From Stenotrophomonas sp. 364 (lineage in GTDB: Bacteria > Pseudomonadota > Gammaproteobacteria > Xanthomonadales > Xanthomonadaceae), in assembly GCF_009832905.1 (NCBI RefSeq), contig NZ_CP047135.1:4008001-4072000 (forward strand): a stretch of DNA of 64,000 nucleotides. The letters run 5' to 3'. The notes beneath the pieces were generated by a model that ran no database searches, had not been told where the DNA came from, and saw only the letters and a program-made list of their open reading frames with translations. Positions 57,367 to 64,000 of this stretch are shown in pieces (within the stretch, counting starts at the first letter, position 1; each line of letters opens with the position of its first letter). Position numbers and translations under genes: made by a program.

Positions 57367-59814
57367 CTAACCCTGCGGTTCCTGCGGCGCGGCCGGATCG
57401 CGGACCAGGTGGATGTCGGTCGGCGAGGACAGCGCGATATGCGCCGCCGCGAACTTCTGCAGCATCGTGAAGTACAGGTCGCTGCGCACGCCATATACCG
57501 CGCGCGGGCCGGATACGTACGCAAAGCTGTTGATCGCTACCTGGCCGTTGGCGATCGAATCGATGAACACCGACGGTGCCGGCTCGGCCAGCACGCCTAC
57601 GTGTTCGGTGTAGCAGTCCAGCAGGATCTGCCGCACCGCCGCCACGTCGGTGCTCAGCGGCACCGCGAACTGGATCTGGATGCGCCCCTGCGCATTGCCC
57701 ATCGTCATGTTGCGGATGGTCTTGGTGATCAGTTCGGAGTTCGGCACGATCAAGGTGGACTTGTCGCCCACCTGGATCTCGGTGGAACGCACGCTGATCC
57801 GCTTGATGTCGCCCTCCTGGTCGCCCAGCTTCACCCAGTCACCGATCTTCACCGGGCGCTCGGCCAGCAGGATCAGGCCGGACACAAAGTTCTGGGTGAT
57901 CGCCTGCAGGCCGAAGCCGATACCCACCGACAGCGCACTGACCACCAACGCCAGCTTTTCAAAGCCGATGCCCAGCGCGGTCAGTCCCCACAGCACCGCC
58001 GCGATGATGCCCAGGTAACGGGTGACGGTGCTGATCGAGTTGCGCGCCCCGGCGTCGAGGTCGGTCTTGGGCAGGTAGGTGTTGGTCAGCCAGTTCTGGA
58101 AGGCCTGCATCACCGCCCACACCACCAGGAAGGCCAGCACCGCATACAGCACGCTGCTGGGCTTGAGCGTGGTGGTGCCGATGGTCAGCCCGTTGGACAG
58201 CGAGTCCATGGCGCTGAAGAACGTATTGAGGTTGCCGAACGGCGCGGTCAACGCCAGCACCGCCAGCAGGATCACGCCGATGCGCAGCACCGCCGACAGC
58301 AGCACGCCGGCCTGTTCCACCTTGGCATCGTTGAGCCCGGTGGTCAGCACGATGCTCTTGCCCACCCGGCTGGTGGGCGACAGCAGCCACAGCGACAGGT
58401 CGTCGGCGAACTTCAGCAGCAACGAGGCGGCCAGCAGCACCACCGCGCCCCACACCAGCTGCTGGGCCACGAACAACGCCAGGTTGAGGTAGCCCAGCAG
58501 CGTGGCGATCACCGCCGCGGCCACCACCACGTGCCCGGCCAGCCGCGCCAGCACGATCCAGCCGCTCCTGCGCACCGGCGCCTTGGGCTGCTTGGCCCCG
58601 GCGTCGACCTGCGCGTCCAGCTTGGCCTGCGCCTCGTCGGTCTGGCGCCGGTGCAGGCGCGCCAGCGACACCAGAATGGCCACGATCAGCGCCATGTAGG
58701 TGATCGCGATCAGGCCGTCCACCGCCACCGTGGTGATCGCACTGGTGCGCGAGGCCCGGTTGATCTCCACCAGCAGGATGCTCAGGAAGGTCAGCCCCGC
58801 CGCGCCCCAGGCGTATTTGCGCAGCCGCCATGCTGCGGTGTCATCCAGGCTCACCAGGCGCCAGGACGGTCGCTTGGGCACCAGCAGACAGGCGCTGAGC
58901 GCGGTGATGAAGGTCGCCACGAACGTGGCCACCTGGAAATGCAGCGCCAGCTGCTGCAACCGCGGCGGAATCGCCCCGATGGAGTCCAGCGCAGCCACCA
59001 GCACCACCGCCGCGAAGCCCGGCAGCAGCGTGCCCACCGCCAGCAGCCACACCGCCAGCCCGGACCGGCGCAGGCGCCCGTCGGGCGCGCGCTCGGAGGC
59101 GGCGTAGCGGCGGCCTGCGGCGCGCAGCCACAGCCGTAGCGGGAAGAACATCAACAGCGCCAGCGCCAGCCCGGTCAGCGGCGCGCCCCAACCGTGTTCG
59201 GCAATCGCCTTGCGTGCCGCGGTCTCGCCCTGGCGGTACAGCACCACCAGCCGCGAGTAGTCGGCCGGCACGTGCACCGCGAACTGCTTCCACAACGATG
59301 GCGACAGCGGCGAGTTGACCTTGCGCGCCAGGTCCTCGCTGAACTGGGTGACGCGCATCTTCTCGATATCCGCGCCCACCTGCTTCGCATCACCGGCCAA
59401 CAGCTTGGCCCGTGCAATGGCCGAGGCCAGGTCGCTGCGCTGCTGGTTCAGCGCCTTGCGCTGGGCGGCGATATCGCGTGCCTCGGTGGTGCCTTCCACC
59501 ACCTCGCCCAGCTGGGCCACGCGGGCATCCACCTGCTCCAGCTCGGGCTGCAGGGCATTGCGCGCAGCATCGGCGTCGCGCTGGACGGCCAGCGCCCGGT
59601 CGGACAGCGTCTTGAGCGTATCGGGGGTATCGGCCGTCTCGACCGCGGCCTGGATCTGCTTCAGGTCCTTGCCGGCTTGTGCCAGCTGGGCAATCGGATC
59701 ATCGGCGGCGGCATCATCGCCCTGGGCCAGCGCCAGGGGCGCCATGCTCAACCAGGTGCACAGCATCAACCAGGCCAGCGGCCGGAGGAAGGAACGGAAT
59801 GAACGGGAAGACAA
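57367..59814 (-). CDS. Large MscS-family mechanosensitive channel (DUF3772 type)
   Basis: An 815-residue inner-membrane channel. A signal peptide (residues 1-30, ending PLALA) precedes a periplasmic coiled-coil domain (about 40-190, DUF3772-like). About eleven membrane helices follow. The MscS core is near residues 600-790: the pore helix GFGLQAITQNFVSGLILLAERPVKIGDWVKLGDQEGDIKRISVRSTEI, in parts, is unmistakable, with the C-terminal vestibule LIVPNSELITKTIRN. It resembles MscK/YbiO-sized members that open under osmotic downshock. The start is TTG 59814, which gives a good signal peptide; no ATG suits. Confidence 0.9.
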   Translation of the reverse strand: MSSRSFRSFLRPLAWLMLCTWLSMAPLALAQGDDAAADDPIAQLAQAGKDLKQIQAAVETADTPDTLKTLSDRALAVQRDADAARNALQPELEQVDARVAQLGEVVEGTTEARDIAAQRKALNQQRSDLASAIARAKLLAGDAKQVGADIEKMRVTQFSEDLARKVNSPLSPSLWKQFAVHVPADYSRLVVLYRQGETAARKAIAEHGWGAPLTGLALALLMFFPLRLWLRAAGRRYAASERAPDGRLRRSGLAVWLLAVGTLLPGFAAVVLVAALDSIGAIPPRLQQLALHFQVATFVATFITALSACLLVPKRPSWRLVSLDDTAAWRLRKYAWGAAGLTFLSILLVEINRASRTSAITTVAVDGLIAITYMALIVAILVSLARLHRRQTDEAQAKLDAQVDAGAKQPKAPVRRSGWIVLARLAGHVVVAAAVIATLLGYLNLALFVAQQLVWGAVVLLAASLLLKFADDLSLWLLSPTSRVGKSIVLTTGLNDAKVEQAGVLLSAVLRIGVILLAVLALTAPFGNLNTFFSAMDSLSNGLTIGTTTLKPSSVLYAVLAFLVVWAVMQAFQNWLTNTYLPKTDLDAGARNSISTVTRYLGIIAAVLWGLTALGIGFEKLALVVSALSVGIGFGLQAITQNFVSGLILLAERPVKIGDWVKLGDQEGDIKRISVRSTEIQVGDKSTLIVPNSELITKTIRNMTMGNAQGRIQIQFAVPLSTDVAAVRQILLDCYTEHVGVLAEPAPSVFIDSIANGQVAINSFAYVSGPRAVYGVRSDLYFTMLQKFAAAHIALSSPTDIHLVRDPAAPQEPQG

Positions 59815-59908
59815 GCCGGCGCACCACGGGATTCGCGCGGACCACCGCGCCTGCGCGAACTATAAACCGGGGTGCGTTCACGCCGGGTATGCACCCGGCA
59901 CTCCGCCT

Positions 59909-60157
59909 TCAGTACTTCAGGCGCAGCTCTTCCACCTGCGGCCGCAGGCTGGCATACCAGTCCTGGAATTCCTCTTCGCTGATCTCATCGGGCGCATACA
60001 CGGCCACCTCGTCCCAGGCGTGGTCGGTCGGCAGCGGTTGGCGTGGGCCAGCGCGCAGCGAGTACGCCACGCCCTCGTGGTCCACCACATCCTCGGCCGC
60101 TTCCCAGCGCGCGCGGGCAAAGTCGGTCGGGCTCTTGAGCAGAATCACGTGGTACAT
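59909..60157 (-). CDS. Small acidic conserved hypothetical protein
   Basis: An 82-residue soluble protein. It begins MYHVILLKSPTDFARARWEAAEDVV, contains a DHEGVAYSLRAGPRQPLP segment and ends in an acidic, Trp-containing helix (ISEEEFQDWYASLRPQVEEL). ATG 60157 has GGAGG six bases upstream, a strong sign that it is translated; the longer frame upstream has none. No function recognised. It stands alone between the channel gene and the lipocalin gene. Confidence 0.65.
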   Translation of the reverse strand: MYHVILLKSPTDFARARWEAAEDVVDHEGVAYSLRAGPRQPLPTDHAWDEVAVYAPDEISEEEFQDWYASLRPQVEELRLKY

Positions 60158-60336
60158 CGGCACCTCCATCGCAGTGAAAACAGGCAGGCATCGCCCGCCC
60201 ACACAATAGCGCCGCCTGCCACGCCGGTATATCACGCACGGGCAACGCAACGTTCTCCACGCCGCGCCTGCGCGGGCTTCACCTACCCGTGGCGGTGGGC
60301 GCGGCATGGTGGCTGCACCCTCTCTTCGCGCCTCCC

Positions 60337-60831
60337 ATGAACACACACGCCGACCTCAAGACCGTTCCGGACCTCAAGCTGCCGCGCTACCTGGGCACCT
60401 GGTATGAAATCGCCCGCCTGCCGATGAAGCACGAGCCCGACGGCTGCACCGATGTGTCGGCCCATTACAGCCTGAAGGAGAACGGCCACGTGGCCGTGCT
60501 CAACCGCTGCCGCATGGACGGGGAGATCGAAGAGGCCGAAGGCGAAGCCTGCCCGGTGGACAACGACAGCGCGCGGCTGGAAGTCAGCTTCCTGCCCAAG
60601 GGCCTGCGCTGGATTCCCTTCACCAAGGGCGACTACTGGGTGATCCAGGTCGCGCCGGACTACAGCGTCGCGCTGGTCGGCAGCCCCGACCGCAAGTACC
60701 TGTGGCTGCTGGCGCGCACCCCTACCCTGGATACCACCGTGCAGGACCACTACCTGGCCCAGGCCCGTCAGCAGGGCTTTGACCTGGGGCCGCTGATCCA
60801 GACCCCGCATACCGGCCACCCCACCGCCTGA
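60337..60831 (+). CDS. blc: Bacterial lipocalin (Blc-like)
   Basis: A 164-residue calycin-fold protein that binds lipids or other hydrophobic ligands. The lipocalin signature LGTWYEIARLPMKHEP is near residue 20. Then come VSAHYSLKENGHVAVLNRC, the second conserved region GDYWVIQVAPDYSVALVGSP and a closing YLWLLARTP with an Arg. E. coli Blc is an outer-membrane lipoprotein, but from ATG 60337 no signal or lipobox is seen here. In-frame GTG 60289 would add a short hydrophobic start without a lipobox, so the location is unclear. It ends 7 bases before the oxidoreductase gene, likely one operon. Confidence 0.88.
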   Translation: MNTHADLKTVPDLKLPRYLGTWYEIARLPMKHEPDGCTDVSAHYSLKENGHVAVLNRCRMDGEIEEAEGEACPVDNDSARLEVSFLPKGLRWIPFTKGDYWVIQVAPDYSVALVGSPDRKYLWLLARTPTLDTTVQDHYLAQARQQGFDLGPLIQTPHTGHPTA

Positions 60832-60838
60832 GCCCCGC

Positions 60839-62050
60839 ATGGACCTCAAAAGTGGTTACCCGTTCTGGGCGGTGCGCAACGGGTTGATGCACGCCTTCCC
60901 GCCCCTGCGCGACGACCTGCAGTGCGATGTGCTGGTGGTGGGCGGTGGCATCACCGGTGCGTTGATCGCCAACGAACTGTGCGCCAACGGCCACGATGTC
61001 GCGTTGATCGAACAACGCGACATCGGCTGGGGCAGCACCGCCGCCAGTACCGCGCTGCTGCAGTATGAGATCGATACGCACCTGATCGACCTGGCCCGGC
61101 AGTACGGTGAAACCGCCGCCGTGCAGGCCTACCAGGCCTGTGCCGACGCAATTCCCGCGTTGCGCGAGGTGGCGCGCGGGCTCAAGGGGGTGGACTGCCA
61201 TCCCATGCACAGCCTGTACTACGCCAGCAAACGCCGGCACCGGGCGGTGCTGCAGGAAGAATTCGCACTGCGCCAGCGGCATGGCTTCGACGTGCGCTGG
61301 CTGGACCGTGACGCGGTGCAGGACGAATTCAGCCTGGACGCGCCCGGGGCCATCCTCAGTGGGCTGGCCGCCCGCGTGGACCCGTACTGCCTGACCTACC
61401 GCCTGCTGGCGCGGCTGCAGAAGAACGGCTGCCAGGTGCACGACCGCACCACGCTGGCCACATTGGAACCCACCGCGCGCGGCGTGACCGCCACCACCGT
61501 CGAGGGCGTGCGCATCCGCTGCGGCCATGTGGTGATGGCCGCCGGCTACGCCAACCAGCGGTGGCTGAAGCCCTCGGTGGCGCGCAACCGCAGCAGCTAC
61601 GCCTTCATCACCGACCCGATCCCGGAGGATCTGCTGGGGCCACTTGCCCAGACCATGGTCTGGGAATCGGCCCGGCCGTACCTCTACATGCGCAGCACCG
61701 GCGACCAGCGCCTGCTGATCGGCGGCGAGGACGATGCGGTGGATATTCCGGCCCGGCGCGACCGGCGCGTGGAAGCCAAGGCCGCGCGCCTGCTGAAGAA
61801 GGTGGGCAAGCTGTTCCCGCACCTGCCGCTGCAGCCGGCGTTCTCCTGGGCCGGCACCTTTGCCGAAACCGCCGACGGCCTGCCCTTCTTCGGCCCCCAC
61901 GAGCAATGGGGCCCGCGAGTCCTGTTCGGCATGGCCTACGGCGGCAACGGCATCACCTATTCGATGATCGGCGCCGGCCTGCTGCGCGCCCGCATCGAAC
62001 GCCGCAAGCACCCGCTGGCGGCGCTGTTCGGGTTTGAGCGGCTGGAGTAA
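60839..62050 (+). CDS. FAD-dependent oxidoreductase (DAO/glycine oxidase-like family)
   Basis: A 403-residue flavoprotein. The FAD-binding motif CDVLVVGGGITGALIANELCANGHDVALIEQRDIGWGSTAAST (in parts) is at residues about 29-70. The second FAD region is VVMAAGYAN and the C-terminal FAD segment is VLFGMAYGGNGITYSMIGAGLL. It belongs with DadA/glycine-oxidase/gamma-glutamylputrescine-oxidase-type enzymes; the substrate is not readable. A conserved partner lipocalin precedes it by 7 bases. Confidence 0.88.
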   Translation: MDLKSGYPFWAVRNGLMHAFPPLRDDLQCDVLVVGGGITGALIANELCANGHDVALIEQRDIGWGSTAASTALLQYEIDTHLIDLARQYGETAAVQAYQACADAIPALREVARGLKGVDCHPMHSLYYASKRRHRAVLQEEFALRQRHGFDVRWLDRDAVQDEFSLDAPGAILSGLAARVDPYCLTYRLLARLQKNGCQVHDRTTLATLEPTARGVTATTVEGVRIRCGHVVMAAGYANQRWLKPSVARNRSSYAFITDPIPEDLLGPLAQTMVWESARPYLYMRSTGDQRLLIGGEDDAVDIPARRDRRVEAKAARLLKKVGKLFPHLPLQPAFSWAGTFAETADGLPFFGPHEQWGPRVLFGMAYGGNGITYSMIGAGLLRARIERRKHPLAALFGFERLE

Positions 62051-62154
62051 AGTTCCCTTGGAGGCGCTGCCATGACAGGCATCGTTCAAGCAGCCAGTGA
62101 TAGCGTCAGCGCTGTCGGCGGCCTGCGTGCCGCCCGTCTGTTCCGGAGCCCATC

Positions 62155-62658
62155 ATGATCCGCTCGCTTTCGCTGCTGCTGTGCCTGCTTGCCCCCGGGG
62201 TTGCCCTGGCCCAGTCCGCGGCCGGGGCCACCGGCCCGCAATCGGCGACCGGTCTCAACCTGGCGGTCCCGCAGGCGCCCATGCAGTACCTGGGCGACGG
62301 CTCGTTGCGCGGCGACCCGCCCGGCACCTTCTACGGCGACAAGAGCGGCCGCCGCCTGAGCGACCGGGGTGCGGCCAACGGCATCGCCGATGTCACCGAC
62401 GACAAGCTGCGGGTCAACGGCAGCATCACCACCGGCATCGGCTACGCCAAGAACTTCGGCAATACGCACTACAACGCGGCCGAGTTGAACCTCAACAAGA
62501 ACTACACCACCGACGAAGGCAAGACCCACAACGTCAACGTGAACATCCGCGTCAGCGAGGGCAAGGGTCCGGGCTTCGGCCCCTACGGTGGGTACGGCGG
62601 TTACGGCTACGGCCCCGGTCCGGGCTACTGGGACTACCCGCCGCCGTACGGCTGGTGA
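62155..62658 (+). CDS. Secreted protein with Gly/Tyr/Pro-rich C-terminus
   Basis: A 167-residue protein with a clear signal peptide (residues 1-20, ending ALAQS). The middle part has YLGDGSLRGDPPGTFYGDKSGRRLSD and DKLRVNGSITTGIGYAKNFGNTHYNAAELNLNKNY (in parts), alternating residues as in a small beta-sheet protein. The last 30 residues are Gly-Tyr-Pro repeats (GPYGGYGGYGYGPGPGYWDYPPPYGW, in parts). Such tails are common in surface or matrix proteins. No named family recognised. A hairpin terminator follows 18 bases after the stop. Confidence 0.75.
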   Translation: MIRSLSLLLCLLAPGVALAQSAAGATGPQSATGLNLAVPQAPMQYLGDGSLRGDPPGTFYGDKSGRRLSDRGAANGIADVTDDKLRVNGSITTGIGYAKNFGNTHYNAAELNLNKNYTTDEGKTHNVNVNIRVSEGKGPGFGPYGGYGGYGYGPGPGYWDYPPPYGW

Positions 62659-62675
62659 GGTAACGCACCACAGCG

Positions 62676-62700
62676 AAACGGCCGGTCACCCCGGCCGTTT
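62676..62700. terminator. Bidirectional terminator-like hairpin
   Basis: AAACGGCCGG-TCACC-CCGGCCGTTT between the convergent secreted-protein and PepSY genes. The stem is A-flanked on one side and T-flanked on the other, so it can end transcripts from either side. Confidence 0.7.
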
Positions 62701-62729
62701 CTGCATCCGCATTACCGGCGGCGCGGGGC

Positions 62730-63164
62730 TCAGTCCCACCAGCCTTCGCGCTTGCTCGACAACACGCGCCCGTCGTGGCCGCTCATGCGCACTTCCACGC
62801 GCTGGTTGCGCGCATTGCGGGCCTCCAGCGTCCAGGTGGCACCGTCGCGTTCGAACGACTCCACCTGGCGGAAGCCAGCCTTCTGGGCCACGGCCAGGAT
62901 CTGCCCGGCATCAAGCAGGGCGCGGGGGCTGCGCGGGTCGAAGATCTCGCCGGTGGCCGGGTCCACGATCACTTCTTCGAAGCTGCCATCGGCACGGGTG
63001 ACGTCTGCTTCCCACAGGCCGTCGTCGCGTTCCAGCTCGTGTACCTGGGTGTAACCGGCGGCGCGCAGCTTGGCCTGCACATCGGCAGCGCTCAGTTCGG
63101 CGGCGAAGGCCGGGGTGGACACCAGTGCGGTGGCAAGGGCGGCGGCCAGGATCAGCTTGTTCAT
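62730..63164 (-). CDS. Periplasmic PepSY-domain protein
   Basis: A 144-residue secreted protein. The signal peptide is residues 1-22 (ending TPAFA). Two PepSY-like units follow: LSAADVQAKLRAAGYTQVHELERDDGLWEADVTRADGSFEEVIVDPATGEI (in parts) and AQKAGFRQVESFERDGATWTLEARNARNQRVEVRMSGHDGRVL (in parts). PepSY modules often occur beside two-component systems that sense metals or cationic peptides. It is divergent from a second PepSY gene and a response regulator gene, so it may be a target or sensor part of that system. Confidence 0.88.
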   Translation of the reverse strand: MNKLILAAALATALVSTPAFAAELSAADVQAKLRAAGYTQVHELERDDGLWEADVTRADGSFEEVIVDPATGEIFDPRSPRALLDAGQILAVAQKAGFRQVESFERDGATWTLEARNARNQRVEVRMSGHDGRVLSSKREGWWD

Positions 63165-63280
63165 GGGGGTCTCCAGAAGGGGCCGGTCGATTCCGGCACC
63201 GCCAGTCTGGCAAGCGCACTTAAGCGGACCATGAGCCCGGCTGTTAGGCAGTGTTTAACCACACCGCGTATACCGTAGGC

Positions 63281-63583
63281 ATGACTTTTGCCGCGTCCCT
63301 GTTGCTGCCCGTGCTGCTGGCCTTGAGCCCGCAGGAGCCCATGCGCGTGCACGAGGGCGGCAGCCGCCAGCAGGAAGCGGTGCGCCAGGCCGTGCGCCAG
63401 GGCCGGCTGGTGCCGCTGCAGCAGGTGGTGGCCGACGCCCTGCGCCGCTACCCCGGCACGCTGGTGGAAGTGGAGCTGGACGACGGCAAGTACGAGATCG
63501 AGATCCTCGGCGCCAACGGCGTGGTGATGGAGCTGGATTACGATGCCGCTACCGGGCGCCTGTTGAAGATGGAAGAAGATTGA
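63281..63583 (+). CDS. Small PepSY-domain protein upstream of a response regulator
   Basis: A 100-residue exported protein. The hydrophobic start MTFAASLLLPVLLALSPQ is a signal peptide or anchor. The rest is one PepSY unit: VPLQQVVADALRRYPGTLVEVELDDGKYEIEILGANGVVMELDYDAATGRLL in parts. ATG 63281 is set by the signal; the frame is open to GTG 63251. Its TGA overlaps the ATG of the response regulator by one base (TGATG), so the two are coupled. Similar PepSY-regulator-kinase operons respond to cations in other Proteobacteria. Confidence 0.88.
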   Translation: MTFAASLLLPVLLALSPQEPMRVHEGGSRQQEAVRQAVRQGRLVPLQQVVADALRRYPGTLVEVELDDGKYEIEILGANGVVMELDYDAATGRLLKMEED

Positions 63584-64000
63584 TGCGGATCCTGCTTGCC
63601 GAGGACGATGCCCTGCTGGCCAACCGGCTGCAGGCCCTGTTGGAAGAAGCCGGCTACCTGGTGCTGCACAGCGCCGAGGGCCGCCAGGCCGAAGAGCTGG
63701 GCCAGATCGAGGACATCGCTGCGGCGGTGGTCGACCTGGGCCTGCCCGGGCTGGATGGCCTGAGCATCATCGAGCGCTGGCGCCAGGCCGGGCGCGGCTT
63801 CCCGGTGCTGGTGCTGACCGCCCGCGCCCGCTGGCACGACAAGCTGGCCGGCTTCGATGCCGGCGCCGACGACTACCTGACCAAACCGTTCCAGCCCGAA
63901 GAGCTGCTGCTGCGCCTGCGCGCGCTGATCCGGCGCAGCGCCGGCCACGCCAGCCCGCGCCTGCAATGCGGACCGCTGCTGCTGGACGTCAACGCCGGCC
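63583..64000 (+). CDS. OmpR/PhoP-family response regulator (3' end outside window)
   Basis: The first 139 codons of a two-component regulator. The receiver domain is complete: the acidic pair in MRILLAEDDALLANRL, the phosphate-accepting Asp51 in AAVVDLGLPGLDG, the Thr of VLVLTARARW and the Lys of YLTKPFQPEELLLRLRALIRR. The linker and the first strands of the winged-helix domain (LQCGPLLLDVNAG) follow, which puts it in the OmpR/PhoP group. A sensor kinase gene is expected downstream. Coupled to the PepSY gene by a one-base overlap. Confidence 0.93.
   Translation, partial: MRILLAEDDALLANRLQALLEEAGYLVLHSAEGRQAEELGQIEDIAAAVVDLGLPGLDGLSIIERWRQAGRGFPVLVLTARARWHDKLAGFDAGADDYLTKPFQPEELLLRLRALIRRSAGHASPRLQCGPLLLDVNAG

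Overview
The window is high-GC chromosomal DNA of a Xanthomonadaceae-type gammaproteobacterium, most likely Stenotrophomonas. The evidence is gene content and order typical of that family (speD next to the CRP-like regulator clp; rpe and the trp genes together; hppD/hmgA with a divergent MarR gene; a separate pyruvate dehydrogenase pdhA-pdhB-E2 operon) plus more than 20 copies of a short palindrome with a GTAG head. That palindrome matches the SMAG/REP family known from S. maltophilia. There is no prophage, integrase, insertion sequence or CRISPR array.

Layout. 1-2562: end of an EAL-domain gene coupled to a hybrid histidine kinase. 2564-3449: bacterioferritin and its ferredoxin, the latter with a Fur-like box over its promoter. 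3578-5120: rppH, tRNA-Met, tRNA-Gln, a strong terminator and a run of hairpins. 5123-9542: rplM-rpsI, coq7, speD, clp and a TSUP permease. 9597-18032: a long leftward block (J-domain protein, rpe, acetyltransferase, YegS-like lipid kinase, trpE, a SIMPL protein, trpG, trpD, trpC, PgpC-like phosphatase). 18175-19895: purC, a REP array and an Mpo1/DUF962 protein. 20300-26207: a tightly overlapping Mrp Na+/H+ antiporter operon with A and B fused, then C-D-E-F-G. 26342-29509: a Ca2+/Na+ exchanger, a lipoprotein, an unknown protein and a pentapeptide-repeat protein. 29506-32705: tyrosine catabolism (hppD, hmgA) and a MarR regulator. 34094-40309: a giant autotransporter with nine IPT/TIG domains. 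40877-44116: a thioredoxin-like lipoprotein, a POT peptide transporter and tryptophan dioxygenase. 44452-48343: pyruvate dehydrogenase genes with an SH3-like gene between E1-beta and E2. 48578-54952: an NAD(P)-binding protein, a diguanylate cyclase, an ECF-like sigma factor with a membrane partner, a DUF808 protein and an ABC1-type kinase. 55171-62658: opgB, a large MscS-type channel, a lipocalin, an FAD oxidoreductase and a secreted protein. 62730-64000: two PepSY proteins and the start of a response regulator.

The most interesting finding is in front of trpE. A 49-codon leader frame contains Trp-Trp-Arg-Trp-Trp. An anti-Shine-Dalgarno sequence just upstream of those codons can pair with the trpE ribosome binding site, and the frame runs through the trpE start. 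No U-run terminator is present. This points to ribosome-stalling control of trpE translation rather than classical attenuation. Other notable items are a plus-strand candidate small RNA with a GGA hairpin loop of the RsmA/CsrA-binding kind (about 16345-16444), a perfect operator-like palindrome inside the hppD promoter spacer, stop codons supplied by REP elements, and a J-domain protein that looks like DjlA without its middle domain.
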